DNA of 64,000 nucleotides. Source: Arenicola marina (taxonomy: Eukaryota; Annelida; Polychaeta; Arenicolidae). Positions 21,211 to 34,809 of this stretch are shown one piece after another. The stretch is taken from contig OZ025249.1 in NCBI GenBank assembly GCA_964019135.1, positions 8,916,039 to 8,980,038 on the forward strand, written 5' to 3'. Positions within the stretch are counted from its first letter, which is position 1. Each line of letters starts with the position of its first letter. Position numbers and translations under genes: made by a program. Below the pieces are notes generated by a model. The model ran no database searches, had not been told where the DNA came from, and saw nothing but the letters and a program-made list of their open reading frames with translations.

Positions 21211-22159
21211 AATTACTGGCTAATACATCCTCTACCCGTCTGCACGTCTGTATGCACTTCCTACCTAGTTCACGTGACTGGTTTCGTTGTAACGGCTGTG
21301 CGTGACTGCATACTGTTTTACACTGAATAGACGACTTCGCAAATCATAGTTCAGATTATTCCACTGTGAGGCGCCACTGATTGTGCAAAGTATGTTGCGT
21401 ATTATCGTGTTTTTTTGCGCAATGTCTAGACCACATAACATTTAATTGTGTACAGCCTGTGCACAGTAAAAACTATATGGTCATCTGTGCAAGGAACGAT
21501 TTATATTTTGTGGATGTAATTTCTAGAAGCTCATTACTTCATTTCATACAGTCCATGCAATTACGCTGTGCAAACGACGATTTATATTTTCTGGATGTAA
21601 TTTCAACAAGGTCATTCATTTCATGCAGTCCATGCAATTACCATGTAAATATTGTTTTTATCTCCCATCAAAAATAAAAGATAACACCACACTATTCGCT
21701 CTAACATGTGATCAGAGTGAGAGCCGCGTCAGTATCGCCACTCGAGCGTCCCTCAATGGACCGACCACTGCAAGAGGTGGTGGCAACAGTGAACTGTCGG
21801 AATAATATATTATGCATAGTGCAAGTACTTGCAGACCATTTATCCGGTAATATGAGCAATTCTTGCGAAGTGGTTCGGGATGGAGATGTGCTTTATGCCT
21901 TGAGTGGTTCATATAATTTAGGGGACAAATGTTCAATAATTCAAAGTGCACGAGACAAAACAATGCAACACACACATGAATATTTATACGCAACGTCGCC
22001 CCCCATCACATGTAATGTGATACCAATAATAAATGTTTTCTGCTAAACTGCGAACCACATTTGCACCAGACCTCAAAGCCGGAATTGTTGGCGAGCGTTA
22101 CAGGTCCAAATCTCACTTTGTTTTGCAGACACATTATTTCACTCTAGCTTCCATCACCG

Positions 22160-22456
22160 CAGTAGCGGATCCAGGAATTTACGAAAAGGGGGAGGGGGGG
22201 GGGGGCACCATTTATTTAAGTACTATCCAAGCGCCGACCCGGTGAGAAACTTGCGGCCGGCGGAGCTTGGGTTGTATTGCCAGGAGGCCCGGATCCAGGG
22301 AGCAACCTGAGACCGGGGCGATGCTGGTGAGCTTGTGCTGAAAAATAGTGACTGTGCCCTCTGTGCCCCCCTTTTCGCCTATTTTCCAGCGAATAGGGGG
22401 GAGGGGGGGCACATGCCCCCTGCGTCCCGCCACCCCCCCCCTGGATGCGCCAGCTC
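22160..22456. mobile_element. hAT-like element remnant, CAGTAGCGGATCC end (first copy)
   Basis: Begins CAGTAGCGGATCCAGG and ends near CCTGGATGCGCCAGCTC, an approximate inverted copy. It contains G-run and C-run blocks and an internal CCCGGATCCAGG, so it may be composite. The second copy is at about 33434-33733. Confidence 0.45.
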
Positions 22457-23283
22457 AGTGCGCCAGGCCAGTCCTCGTTTTGCCAACTGGGTTGCTTCGA
22501 TTTCTTAAGGACCATGACTCATTCAAGGCTTGTGGGGAGAGGACAACTCTTCAGTCCAATCTGTTGATGCACACCAACGAAAGGTTATTTCTAAGAGGAA
22601 AATCTTTGGACACAAGGAAAACTAATTGTTCCTTCTCTATTATTGGTGGTACTTCTCGCAATGAAACTCATAAGGGAGTCCCCCATACTGTCATGCAATG
22701 AGGTTATAGTTAAGTTAAGTTAACTAAATAGTTAAGGATGCAGTTAACGTATACATAACCTATGTCGCTGATACACGATCGCGTATTTTAGATGTTACAC
22801 GGGTGCAGAAAGCAAGTTCACTTCACTTCAATGTGCAACAGCAACAACATGCACCCTTGACCTTTCGTTAGGGACACCCATAAATGGACAAAAAACAAAC
22901 TTGCAAGTCAAGCACCCTAGAAGATGATAAATCTGCGTTATGTCCCAACTAGAGTGGACTCCTAGCATGCCGCTGGGACAGACCAATTTCCGCGCCCGTC
23001 CTCAGAGCAACGTCTGTCTTGAATCAACAACGCAAATACCAAAAGATGCTGAGTAAACTTAATCAAAAGTTAAAGAGATGCCCGTCATTTTTTTGGCTGT
23101 TTTGCCTTTGTTGGGACAAGACGTCTCCGCGAGCCAGTAGCTTCCCACTCACATGTCTGCCGATGCAAGATGAATCCGCCTGTCAAAGTGAACCAATGGC
23201 CGCCACCGTGGATCGATGGACGAGCGTGACTCAGCACTTCCGGCGCAGACTCGCTTCCACGAGTAATTCCATTGGACTAATTC

Positions 23284-23446
23284 AATACAGTATTTTTGCG
23301 CCCGCGCGCCAATGTAGCAACTATCAAATGGGCTTTCATTCGCGTAGTCTAAGAATGTTGTGCTACCTCCATGGCACTAGGACTACGCGAATGAAAGCCC
23401 ATTCGATATTTGCCACATGGGCGCGAGGGCGAAAAAATACCCTATT
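23284..23446. repeat. Long palindrome, 67-nt arms (first copy)
   Basis: Arms 23284-23350 and 23380-23446 are inverted copies with about nine mismatches, including a 23-bp perfect core (left half TTTCATTCGCGTAGTC). The loop is 29 bases. It could be a foldback MITE or a hairpin RNA source. A 152-codon open frame runs across it but looks incidental. Confidence 0.8.
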
Positions 23447-23532
23447 CGTCAAGGATCGGAAACAAATGTTTATTTAGCGAGGGACTGGTGTCACCAACCA
23501 ACCGTTGCTGATTATAGCCTGTTATAGTCGAC

Positions 23533-24405
23533 ATGCCTTGTTCAAGAGTCCCTGGTCTATGGTACAATCTAGATGTTGTATGTAAGTTTAAGTTCTTGAA
23601 ATTTTGGTGCAGTCTATTGGTAATGGATGAGAGTCGGTTGCCGAAGGCTTGTTATCATATGATGTATACACTCGATGGGATTGGCAGAAGATCCTGGGCG
23701 ACCGAGGTCAAAGACTTAATGTTTAGGCTAGGATTCGGGTATTGTTGCATTGTTCACGATGTCGGAAACACAGAAGCATTTTTAAGCGAAGCAAAGCATA
23801 GACTTAGGGACATCGGCCAGCAAGAGTGGTACTCGTAGAATTTAAATCTGTTATTGAAATTAAGTGTTACTTAAATTGTGTGAGTATTGTAAAGCACAGA
23901 ATCGCGTTGTCGAGATTTAGATGTAGTGTACATAAACTAGCGATTGAAGGCATATAAGCGATTGAAGGCATATAAATGTACCACCAGAGTTAAGAGTTTG
24001 TAAATACTGTGAAAAGCACGGGGAATACCTAGTAGAAGACGAATGCCACTTTTTACTGATATGCTCACTATCAATCAATCTATGCGCCAGATGTATCTTC
24101 CGCATTTTGTCTTAGAAATTCTGAGCCAAGATAATTTTATTTCAACTATGGCTTCAACAGATAGTCAAAAAAAAAAGAGAAGAAATTAGCAGCATTTATA
24201 TATTTAGCCTCCATTTTACGCGAAATAACCTTTTCGCAGCTTTAAATTTCAATTTGAATATTCAAATGCGCAGCGTGTCGACATCTATGACTATGAAGGT
24301 ATTCTGTATTATTTTCGTTAATTTGTTTAAAAATCCTGTGTGAACTGTTCTTGCACCATTGGCGTTGCGCCTACAGTACGGAAATAAACTTCATTCTTCT
24401 TCATA
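23533..24405 (+). mobile_element. Decayed non-LTR retrotransposon 3' end (first copy)
   Basis: One open frame reads KFKFLKFWCSLLVMD, later RRSWATEVKDLMFRLGFGY, then RLRDIGQQEWYS. Frame changes and stops follow, then CEKHGEYLVEDECHFLLIC near 24000-24080 and LAAFIYLASILRE near 24190. These are the blocks seen after the reverse transcriptase in many LINE proteins of marine invertebrates: a KFWC segment, then C-x2-C with a VEDE-HFLL-C region. Reverse transcriptase and endonuclease are absent, so this is a 5'-truncated dead copy. The tail near CGGAAATAAACTTCATTC may be its 3' terminus. The clade is not assigned. Confidence 0.6.
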
Positions 24406-24420
24406 CATGATACAAATTAG

Positions 24421-24620
24421 CGATTTCCCGATTCACGGTTATTTAATATTAAAGTAACAAGTTTACGATTAATGAAAATCCTTGATCACGACGGTCGTCT
24501 AATACCCCATTCCCAGTTCACGAAGAATTATTTGCCTCATTCCCAGACCACGGTCGAATGTCATTACTGAGGAACGAAAATACCCCTTGCCCACCGCCCC
24601 CCCCCCCCCCACCCCCTTTA
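24421..24620 (-). mobile_element. MITE fragment of the GGGAAT family (first copy)
   Basis: Shares ATTCACGGTTATTTAATATT, CTTGATCACGACGGTCG, CCCATTCCCAGTTCACGAAG and the terminal CCCCTTGCCC with the elements at 17681 and 20673. It follows the LINE tail directly. The second copy is at about 35700-35900. Confidence 0.65.
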
Positions 24621-25918
24621 TGGCTGGCGAAGGTCCCCGGAAGGAGCGTCATCTTGAAGACATTGACGTCATCGGTGGATTTCCCAAGCGGGATCCATGT
24701 GTTATAAGGTGGCGGGGTGGTGGGGTTAGGAGTCCTTCTCATTCTTATTAGAGTTCAAAAGGACATATTCGACCCAATATTGAAGTACAAGACATATAAG
24801 TATGCCAGTGTTAGTTTTTATTGCGGCTTCCAGGAAATAGAATATTGACACAACTGAAGGGCGATATATACACATCTCTTCGCTGCAATCATCCTTTGTT
24901 ATTTACTTCGCTCCGGCTTTCAAAATATGTTCGCTGCGACAGTTGGAAGATGATGAAGACATAACCCGGCTATCGATGGACGGTCCACGTCAACACATCA
25001 TGGTTGACGACAATGAAGGCGTTGGGGTGTAAGGAATGGTGAACCGACCGTCAGTGTTAACATTAACATAAACACACTGTTTCCGGGACGTAACTGTGGG
25101 GACGTCGAGGACTGATGCTTCAGGGAAGAATGCCGTGGTAGTTTACGCACATGGAGGGAGTGAGGTCCGACACAACAGGGCAAGGGCTCGGCACTAAATC
25201 AGAGCCAAAGGTGACGACGCACAACGGTCGGTCCGCCGCCGACGATCAGGGGTGGGAGGGAAAAGGGAGGGGGGGGGGAGGGGGTGAAGGGAAAGGAGGA
25301 GGGCCCTGGAGCGGAACGGGATGGGGGGGGGAGGTTAAAGGGGAAGGAGAAGGGAGATGGAGGGGAAGGGGAAAGGTGGTGGAAGGATGGGTAGGGTACG
25401 CCATCACGCCACTGGCACGGACCCCCAGCGTGGCCACGGCATGGTGCTTTCGGGTTGGCCGGGGAACTAGTGGAAGATACCGAGTCTCAGGTTCTCTATT
25501 TGGCATGTGCCACCCCTCCTCCCTGCCCCCCTACCCTTCTCTGCATCTACCGTTATTGCATTAGCTCGATATCTGATTTTAAAAATAGCATCACCAATAC
25601 TAATTTACGGAAGAGGATATTAGAGGAACGCCCAAGCGAAGAAATATATGACAACGGTTGAGTGTAAAGAGTAAAGCTGGTCTTCTAGGACGACACACAT
25701 ATTAAGTCCATTCTTGGTGGTCTTCATGGCTGGGGCATTCCATTATCTTGTGTGTGCTAGTGCACCAGTAACAATCGCGTCCACTCCGATGGTAACATTG
25801 CGAACAAAATGACGCAATACCGTTGGCGTCATAGCATTGTTCAGTCCGAATAAACTTATGGGTGGGTATTCATGTCATTACGCAAACGAACTCCTCTGGT
25901 AGAACAGAGACTGCTGTT

Positions 25919-28900
25919 ACATGAGTGTACCAGCGGCATGTATAATAGACCTGGGACTGGTGTGTTACATGAGTGTACCAGCGGTCTGTACCATAGACCT
26001 GGGACTGGTGTGTTACATGACTGTACCAGCGGTCTGTACCCTAGACCTGGGACTGGTGTGTTACATGAGTGTACCAGCGGTCTGTACCATAGACCTGGGA
26101 CTGGTGTGTTACATGACTGTACCAGCGGTCTGTACCATAGACCAGAGAATGCGGTGTTACATGACTGTACCAGCGGTCTGTACCATAGACCTGGGACTGG
26201 TGTGTTACATGACTGTACCAGCGGTATGTACCATAGACCTGGGACTCATGTGTTACATGGCTGTACCAGCGGCATGTACCATAGACCTGGGACTGGTGTG
26301 TTACATGGCTGTACCAGCGGTCTGTACCCTAGACCTGGGACTGGTGTGTTACATGAGTGTACCAGCGGTCTGTACCATAGACCTGGGACTGGTGTGTTAC
26401 ATGACTGTACCAGCGGTCTGTACCATAGACCAGAGAATGCGGTGTTACATGACTGTACCAGCGGTCTGTACCATAGACCTGGGACTGGTGTGTTACATGA
26501 CTGTACCAGCGGTATGTACCATAGACCTGGGACTCATGTGTTACATGGCTGTACCAGCGGCATGTACCATAGACCTGGGACTGGTGTGTTACATGGCTGT
26601 ACCAGCGGTCTGTACCATAGACCTGGGACTGGTGTGTTACATGACTGTACCAGCGGTCTGTACCATAGACCTGGGACTGGTGTGTTACATGGCTGTACCA
26701 GCGGTATGTACCCTAGACCTGGGACTGGTGTGTTACATGACTGTACCAGCGGTCTGTACCATAGACCTGGGACTGCTGTGTTACATGACTGTACCAGCGG
26801 TATGTACCATAGACCTGGGACTGGTGTGTTACATGACTGTCCCAGCGGTATGTACCATAGACCTGGGACTGGTGTGTTACATGACTGTACCAGCGGTATG
26901 TACCATAGAACTGGGACTGGCATGTTACATGACTGTACCAGCGGTCTGTACCCTAAACCTGGGACTGGTGTGTTACATGACTGTACCAGCGGCATGTACC
27001 ATAGACCTGGGACTGGTGTGTTACATGTCTGTACCAGCGGCATGTACCATAGACCTGGGACTGCTGTGTTACATGACTGTACCAGCCGCACGTACCATAG
27101 ACCTGGGACTGGTGTGTTACATGGCTGTACCAGCGGTATGTACCATAGACCTAGGACTGGTGTGTTGCATGACTGTACCAGCGGCATGTACCATAGACCT
27201 GGGACTGGTGTGTTACATGGCTGTACCAGCGGCATGTACCATAGACCTGGGACTGCTGTGTTACATGACTGTACCAGCCGCATGTACCATAGACCTGGGA
27301 CTGTTGTGTTACATGGCTGTACCAGCGGTATGTACCATAGACCTAGGACTGGTGTATTGCATGACTGTACCAGCGGCATGTACCATAGACCTAGGACTGG
27401 TGTGTTACATGACTGTACCAGCGGCATGTACCATAGACCTGGGACAGGTGTGTTACATGACTGTACCAGCGTCTGTACCCTAGACCTGGGACTGGTGTGT
27501 TACATGACTGTACCAGCGGTATGCACCATAGACCTGGGACTGTTGTGTTACATGACTGTACCAGCGGTATGTACCATAGACCAGGGACTGTTGTGTTACA
27601 TGACTGTACCAGCGGTATGCACCATAGACCTGGGACTGGTGTGTTACATGACTGTACCAGCGGTATGTACCATAGACCTGGGACTGGTGTTACATGACTT
27701 TACCAGCGGTATGTACCATAGACCTAGGACTGGTGTTACATGACTGTACCAGCGGTATGTACCATAGACCAGGGACTGGTGTTACATGACTGTACCAGCG
27801 GTATGTACCATAGACCAGGGACTGGTGTGTTACATGACTGTACCAGCGGTATGTACCCTAGACCTGGGACTGGTGTGTTACATGACTGTACCAGCGGTCT
27901 GTACCATAGACCTGCGACCATTGTGTTACATGACTGTACCAGCGGTATGTACCATAGACCTGGGACTGGTGTGTTACATGACTGTACCAGCGGTCTGTAC
28001 CCTAGACCTGGGACTGGTGTGTTACATGACTGTACCAGCGGCATGTACCATAGACCTGGGACTGGTGTGTTACATGTCTGTACCAGCGGCATGTACCATA
28101 GACCTGGGACTGCTGTGTTACATGACTGTACCAGCCGCATGTACCATAGACCTGAGACTGCTGTGTTACATGGCTGTACCAGCGGTATGTACCATAGACC
28201 TAGGACTGGTGTGTTGCATGACTGTACCAGCGGCATGTACCATAGACCTGGGACTGGTGTGTTACATGGCTGTACCAGCGGCATGTACCATAGACCTGGG
28301 ACTGCTGTGTTACATGACTGTACCAGCCGCATGTACCATAGACCTGGGACTGCTGTGTTACATGGCTGTACCAGCGGTATGTACCATAGACCTAGGACTG
28401 GTGTGTTGCATGACTGTACCAGCGGCATGTACCATAGACCTGGGACTGGTGTGTTACATGACTGTACCAGCGGTATGTACCATAGACCTAGGACTGGTGT
28501 GTTGCATGACTGTACCAGCGGCATGTACCATAGACCTGAGACTGCTGTGTTACATGGCTGTACCAGCGGTATGTACCATAGACCTAGGACTGGTGTGTTG
28601 CATGACTGTACCAGCGACATGTACCATAGACCTGGGACTGGTGTGTTACATGGCTGTACCAGCGGCATGTACCATAGACCTGGGACTGCTGTGTTACATG
28701 ACTGTACCAGCCGCATGTACCATAGACCTGGGACTGCTGTGTTACATGGCTGTACCAGCGGTATGTACCATAGACCTAGGACTGGTGTGTTGCATGACTG
28801 TACCAGCGGCATGTACCATAGACCTGGGACTGGTGTGTTACATGACTGTACCAGCGTCTGTACCCTAGACCTGGGACTGGTGTGTTACATGACTGTACCA

Positions 28901-29456
28901 GCGGTATGCACCATAGACCTGGGACTGTTGTGTTACATGACTGTACCAGCGGCATGTACCATAGACCTGGGACTGTTGTGTTACATGACTGTACCAGCGG
29001 CATGTACCATAGACCTGCGACTGGTGTGTTACATGACTGTACCTGCGGTATGTACCATAGACCAGGGACTGTTGTGTTACATGACTGTACCAGCGGTATG
29101 CACCATAGACCTGGGACTGGTGTGTTACATGACTGTACCAGCGGTATGTACCATAGACCTGGGACTGGTGTTACATGACTGTACCAGAGGTATGTACCAT
29201 AGACCTAGGACTGGTGTTACATGACTGTACCAACGGTCTGTACCATAGACCAGGGACTGGTGTGTTACATGACTGTACCAGCGGCATGTACCAGAGACCT
29301 GGGACTGGTGTGTTACATGACTGTACCAGCGGTATGTACCAGAGACCTGGGACTGGTGTGTTACATGACTGTACCAGCGGTATGTACCATAGACCAGGGA
29401 CTGCTGTGTTACATGGCTGTACCAGCGGTATGTACCAGAGACCAGGACCTGGTACC
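25919..29456. repeat. 48-bp minisatellite, about 74 units (first copy)
   Basis: Unit: CATGACTGTACCAGCGGTAT, then GTACCATAGACCTGGGACTG, then GTGTGTTA. Variants mix at a few sites (GACT/GGCT/GAGT; TATGT/TCTGT/CATGT; CTGGGA/CAGGGA/CTAGGA). Blocks of several units recur, showing higher-order duplication. A few units are 46 bp and switch the frame. Open frames of several hundred codons on both strands come from the length being a multiple of three. Nothing suggests translation: changes are not concentrated at third positions in any frame. Confidence 0.95.
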
Positions 29457-29900
29457 CATTGACCAACAGTGTATCATACGCTGGAACCTTACTCGCGGCA
29501 GTTTATACCGCAGTCGAAGCACAGATGGTAATCAGCCATGGAAGACGAGACATATTTCTAGGTTTGCCGTTAATGTAGGGACCATAGCCCGGAGCCCGAC
29601 CCCCTCCCCCTCCCTCAGCCAGTCGGCATTCGCAGCCAAAGTCAGCCAAGGTTCATCGGGGTCATTTAGTGGGCTGGGGTCACCATCACCCCCCTGCCCC
29701 CCCCCCCCCCCCACCCCTCCACTCCTCCCCTGCCCCTGATTGGTGCACGCGCCCTTGGCTGCGAGCGTCAGTCGGGCGTGGCTGATGGTCGCTGTTGTGA
29801 TGACTATTTCATGGCCTGATGAGCCCCATGCCATTGGCAGGTCCTTGGCACTCTCTCCCGTGACCCGTCCATGCCGCCATATCATGGCGGATATAGGGCG

Positions 29901-30053
29901 CAGTGGCGGATCTAGGGGGGGGGGGGGTAGGAGGCTTGCAACTGCCCCCTTGGAAACCAGAACATACAACATACATGTTAACATACATGTGAAAGTCCCA
30001 AGTCTTCAGAGAGCACCCCCGCCCCCCCTTGGCAAATTCCTAGATCCGCGATG
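29901..30053. mobile_element. 153-bp hAT-like MITE with 5-bp target-site duplication (first copy)
   Basis: CAGTGGCGGATCTAG opens the element and CTAGATCCGCGATG closes it. GGGCG is repeated at 29896-29900 and 30054-30058. No coding capacity. Relative to the second copy it lacks about 92 bp between two CAGAGAGCACC repeats. Confidence 0.75.
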
Positions 30054-30089
30054 GGGCGCCGCTACCGCGATATGCCTTCGGCGGAGTAG

Positions 30090-30377
30090 GTAGACATCGC
30101 TCCGACCTCCTGTCGTTCGTTTCTCCCTGTTTCTTTGTCTCTCCCATTCTAGATCCGCTTTGCGCACTCTTTTTTCCCTCTACTTCGGCCTCTCTCGTTG
30201 ACCCTCTACTTTCTCTCCTCTTCTCCCTCTGCCTTTCTCCTCTTTCCTTCTCCTTCTGCCTTTGCCTCTCCTCTCCCCTTCTACCTCTGTCTTTGCCGTT
30301 CCTTCTCCCTCTGTTTTTGCCTCTCCCCTTCTCCCTCTGTCTTTGCCTTTCCTTCTCCCTCTGCCTTTGCCTCTCCC
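30090..30377. repeat. Pyrimidine-rich satellite, truncated by the duplication junction
   Basis: TTTGCCTCTCCCCTTCTCCC-type repeats begin here and stop abruptly at GAAGTACATGG of the second duplicate. The full-length array follows the second copy. Confidence 0.9.
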
Positions 30378-33300
30378 GAAGTACATGGCCGTCCATGATA
30401 CTAGTGCCCTCCCCACAGTGACGGAGCAATACACGGTGCAAACAGGTGCCTCTTGTGATGCAAATAACCACTCTGGGGAAGCAGCCAAAATCCATTAGCC
30501 AATGAAGCACCCGCTCCTGTCTATAGATGTTACAAACCCGGCTGTCGCAGTATAGTGAATGGGGGGGTTGGCCACTATAGACAGGTCATTAATATCGCAT
30601 ACGGCCCTCACTCCTTCATGCAAATGAACTTATTTTTCTGTGGAGAATTATAATAGTTGATGCCTGTCTAATCCCAGCCATACATGGTCTACACGGGTCG
30701 TTCTCCATGTCATTTTTTTACATGGTGTTATATAAAGAAAACAAATGTAGCATGAACCATTCGGTGGACTGATCTGCCCATGTTATTATATAGGCTACAT
30801 TATATATATATATATTACTGTTATGTCATGTTATACTATTGTATCTCTGTATGATTCATAACTGTGGCTCTGGCATTTCCGTATCAAAATGTGCTTGGTT
30901 TTTGTTGTGCACCAGGGGCGGATCTATGAAGGAGGGGGGGGGGATCCAAACATCCGATGGCCTTGGTTTTGCCTTGAGTGAAAAATTCCTCAAAACAATA
31001 TCGACTTTAATAGTCCTTAATATCCCCTTGCTCCAAGGAAGGGGGAGGTTTGGCGCCCCTAACCCCCCCGCCCACCCCGTAGATCCGCTACTGCACACAC
31101 AACTAGCAGGACAACTAAAACCTGTAATCGGCATACACGAGGTATACAAACCTCCGTGTCTCCAAGGACCCCGGGATATGCACGCCTTCTATTCCCTCTA
31201 ACCGCCTCTAAACGTCATGGGCGACGTATCGAGTGGTTGATGTCAAGAACCTACGAAAGCGATTATTGCAGTACCTTGTAGGCTTGAGTCATACATGAGC
31301 TATGCTGAGACAATCGTTCGCTGAGACAATCGTTCGCCCTATATATCCCTATGTTCGCCGCACTAATATCACGACAATGGTAAAACCACGAAGGGTCCGT
31401 CTTCAGGCACTCCAGACCGCCATATTTGGCTCTGTGTCTTTGTCTTGTGAAAGTGGAGACCACGATGAACCGAGATGATAGGCATGTTATTTACTACCAA
31501 TATATTTTAAATTCGATTAATTGTCACTAATCTGGACCTCACTTAACAAGACGAACTACCGTAGACACGGATATGGCCTGGTGCAACGCGAGTGAGAGTC
31601 GTTAAGTCCTCCTGTCAATGTTATTCTTTGTTTTATGACGTGGGTGGGAAGACCGCAGACAACAGCGGACCACGCCTACTTGTGGGGACAGTATTAAATG
31701 GCAGCGACCACCCTGCGTGAAGATTCGCCGGATAGAGTTTTTGATCACACTGTTGCCATTTTTCCAGACTGCGTAATAGTCTACTGTTTAATCAGTTATC
31801 GCCATGTTACTATTTGACTAAGCGCATTTGCCAAAATTCAGCATTTCCCAAATCACAAAACAAATATTTCTATTTAGGTCACGATGAATTAAATGGAAAA
31901 CTCCCCATATACAATGGAGGGGACGGATGCATGGTATAAATGGACGGTTTTCCAATTCACGGTTATCTAATATTATGATTCTCAGTTCACGATTAATGAA
32001 AATCCTTGATCACGACGATCGGAAAACATCCCATTCCCAGCTAACGAAGAATAGTTTTTTCCTCATTCCCAGTTCATGGGGGAATGAAAAGCCCATTGAT
32101 GAAATGAAAAGCCTGTGCGGAAATACCCCTTGCACGCCCCCCCCCCCCCCATCTATGTGGTAGACGCGCCACATATCGTGATGCCAGGGCAATAATTTAC
32201 ACACGGAAGTTCCCTAGGTATCGTGCTTCCTGTGTCAATAGGTTTTATTTGCCGAGCTTAGTCGAGGGTCATGTTTCGTTCGTATACCCACCATGGCTTA
32301 ACCAGTAATCGCCCCGGCCTGGCCGCCGTGTGGTGGCGTAGGCAAGGAGACTTGGTGGGTAAGTGGGATAGGGGTGGGTGGGGGGGTTAGGGCTAGCCCT
32401 AGCCAATAGAGGGGGTTGGGGTAGGCCCTAGCCTATAGAGGGGGTGGGGGTAGGCCCTAGCCTATAGAGGGGGTGGGGGTAGGCAATTACTGGCTAATAC
32501 ATCCTCTACCCGTCTGCACGTCTGTATGCACTTCCTACCTAGTTCACGTGACTGGTTTCGTTGTAACGGCTGTGCGTGACTGCATACTGTTTTACACTGA
32601 ATAGACGACTTCGCAAATCATAGTTCAGATTATTCCACTGTGAGGCGCCACTGATTGTGCAAAGTATGTTGCGTATTATCGTGTTTTTTTGCGCAATGTC
32701 TAGACCACATAACATTTAATTGTGTACAGCCTGTGCACAGTAAAAACTATATGGTCATCTGTGCAAGGAACGATTTATATTTTGTGGATGTAATTTCTAG
32801 AAGCTCATTACTTCATTTCATACAGTCCATGCAATTACGCTGTGCAAACGACGATTTATATTTTCTGGATGTAATTTCAACAAGGTCATTCATTTCATGC
32901 AGTCCATGCAATTACCATGTAAATATTGTTTTTATCTCCCATCAAAAATAAAAGATAACACCACACTATTCGCTCTAACATGTGATCAGAGTGAGAGCCG
33001 CGTCAGTATCGCCACTCGAGCGTCCCTCAATGGACCGACCACTGCAAGAGGTGGTGGCAACAGTGAACTGTCGGAATAATATATTATGCATAGTGCAAGT
33101 ACTTGCAGACCATTTATCCGGTAATATGAGCAATTCTTGCGAAGTGGTTCGGGATGGAGATGTGCTTTATGCCTTGAGTGGTTCATATAATTTAGGGGAC
33201 AAATGTTCAATAATTCAAAGTGCACGAGACAAAACAATGCAACACACACATGAATATTTATACGCAACGTCGCCCCCCATCACATGTAATGTGATACCAA

Positions 33301-34560
33301 TAATAAATGTTTTCTGCTAAACTGCGAACCACATTTGCACCAGACCTCAAAGCCGGAATTGTTGGCGAGCGTTACAGGTCCAAATCTCACTTTGTTTTGC
33401 AGACACATTATTTCACTCTAGCTTCCATCACCGCAGTAGCGGATCCAGGAATTTACGAAAGGGGGGAGGGGGGGGGGGGGGCACCATTTATTTAAGTACT
33501 ATCCAAGCGCCGACCCGGTGAGAAACTTGCGGCCGGCGGAGCTTGGGTTGTATTGCCAGGAGGCCCGGATCCAGGGAGCAACCTGAGACCGGGGCGATGC
33601 TGGTGAGCTTGTGCTGAAAAATAGTGACTGTGCCCTCTGTGCCCCCCTTTTCGCCTATTTTCCAGCGAATAGGGGGGAGGGGGGGCACATGCCCCCTGCG
33701 TCCCGCCACCCCCCCCCCTGGATGCGCCAGCTCAGTGCGCCAGGCCAGTCCTCGTTTTGCCAACTGGGTTGCTTCGATTTCTTAAGGACCATGACTCATT
33801 CAAGGCTTGTGGGGAGAGGACAACTCTTCAGTCCAATCTGTTGATGCACACCAACGAAAGGTTATTTCTAAGAGGAAAATCTTTGGACACAAGGAAAACT
33901 AATTGTTCCTTCTCTATTATTGGTGGTACTTCTCGCAATGAAACTCATAAGGGAGTCCCCCATACTGTCATGCAATGAGGTTATAGTTAAGTTAAGTTAA
34001 CTAAATAGTTAAGGATGCAGTTAACGTATACATAACCTATGTCGCTGATACACGATCGCGTATTTTAGATGTTACACGGGTGCAGAAAGCAAGTTCACTT
34101 CACTTCAATGTGCAACAGCAACAACATGCACCCTTGACCTTTCGTTAGGGACACCCATAAATGGACAAAAAACAAACTTGCAAGTCAAGCACCCTAGAAG
34201 ATGATAAATCTGCGTTATGTCCCAACTAGAGTGGACTCCTAGCATGCCGCTGGGACAGACCAATTTCCGCGCCCGTCCTCAGAGCAACGTCTGTCTTGAA
34301 TCAACAACGCAAATACCAAAAGATGCTGAGTAAACTTAATCAAAAGTTAAAGAGATGCCCGTCATTTTTTTGGCTGTTTTGCCTTTGTTGGGACAAGACG
34401 TCTCCGCGAGCCAGTAGCTTCCCACTCACATGTCTGCCGATGCAAGATGAATCCGCCTGTCAAAGTGAACCAATGGCCGCCACCGTGGATCGATGGACGA
34501 GCGTGACTCAGCACTTCCGGCGCAGACTCGCTTCCACGAGTAATTCCATTGGACTAATTC

Positions 34561-34723
34561 AATACAGTATTTTTGCGCCCGCGCGCCAATGTAGCAACTA
34601 TCAAATGGGCTTTCATTCGCGTAGTCTAAGAATGTTGTGCTACCTCCATGGCACTAGGACTACGCGAATGAAAGCCCATTCGATATTTGCCACATGGGCG
34701 CGAGGGCGAAAAAATACCCTATT
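34561..34723. repeat. Long palindrome, 67-nt arms (second copy)
   Basis: Copy of 23284-23446 at an offset of 11,277. The arms appear unchanged, as expected for a recent duplication. Confidence 0.8.
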
Positions 34724-34809
34724 CGTCAAGGATCGGAAACAAATGTTTATTTAGCGAGGGACTGGTGGCACCAACCAACCGTTGCTGATTATAGCCTGTT
34801 ATAGTCGAC

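Larger units (their letters stand above)
19104..30377. repeat. First copy of a direct tandem segmental duplication (11,274 bp)
   Basis: Matches 30378-40982 nearly base for base outside the arrays. Only scattered substitutions and run-length changes are visible. The copy starts at GAAGTACATGGCC and ends in CTTTGCCTCTCCC. Main differences: about 16 more 48-bp units here, and 92 bp less in the MITE at 29901. Confidence 0.95.

Noticed and set aside
23019..23477. 152-codon frame present in both duplicates
   Set aside because: It runs through the 67-nt-arm palindrome. The duplication alone explains its conservation.
25872..29224. Several open frames of about 300-620 codons on both strands
   Set aside because: They lie wholly in the 48-bp tandem repeat; a unit length divisible by three keeps frames open. 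No signal for translation and no domain.
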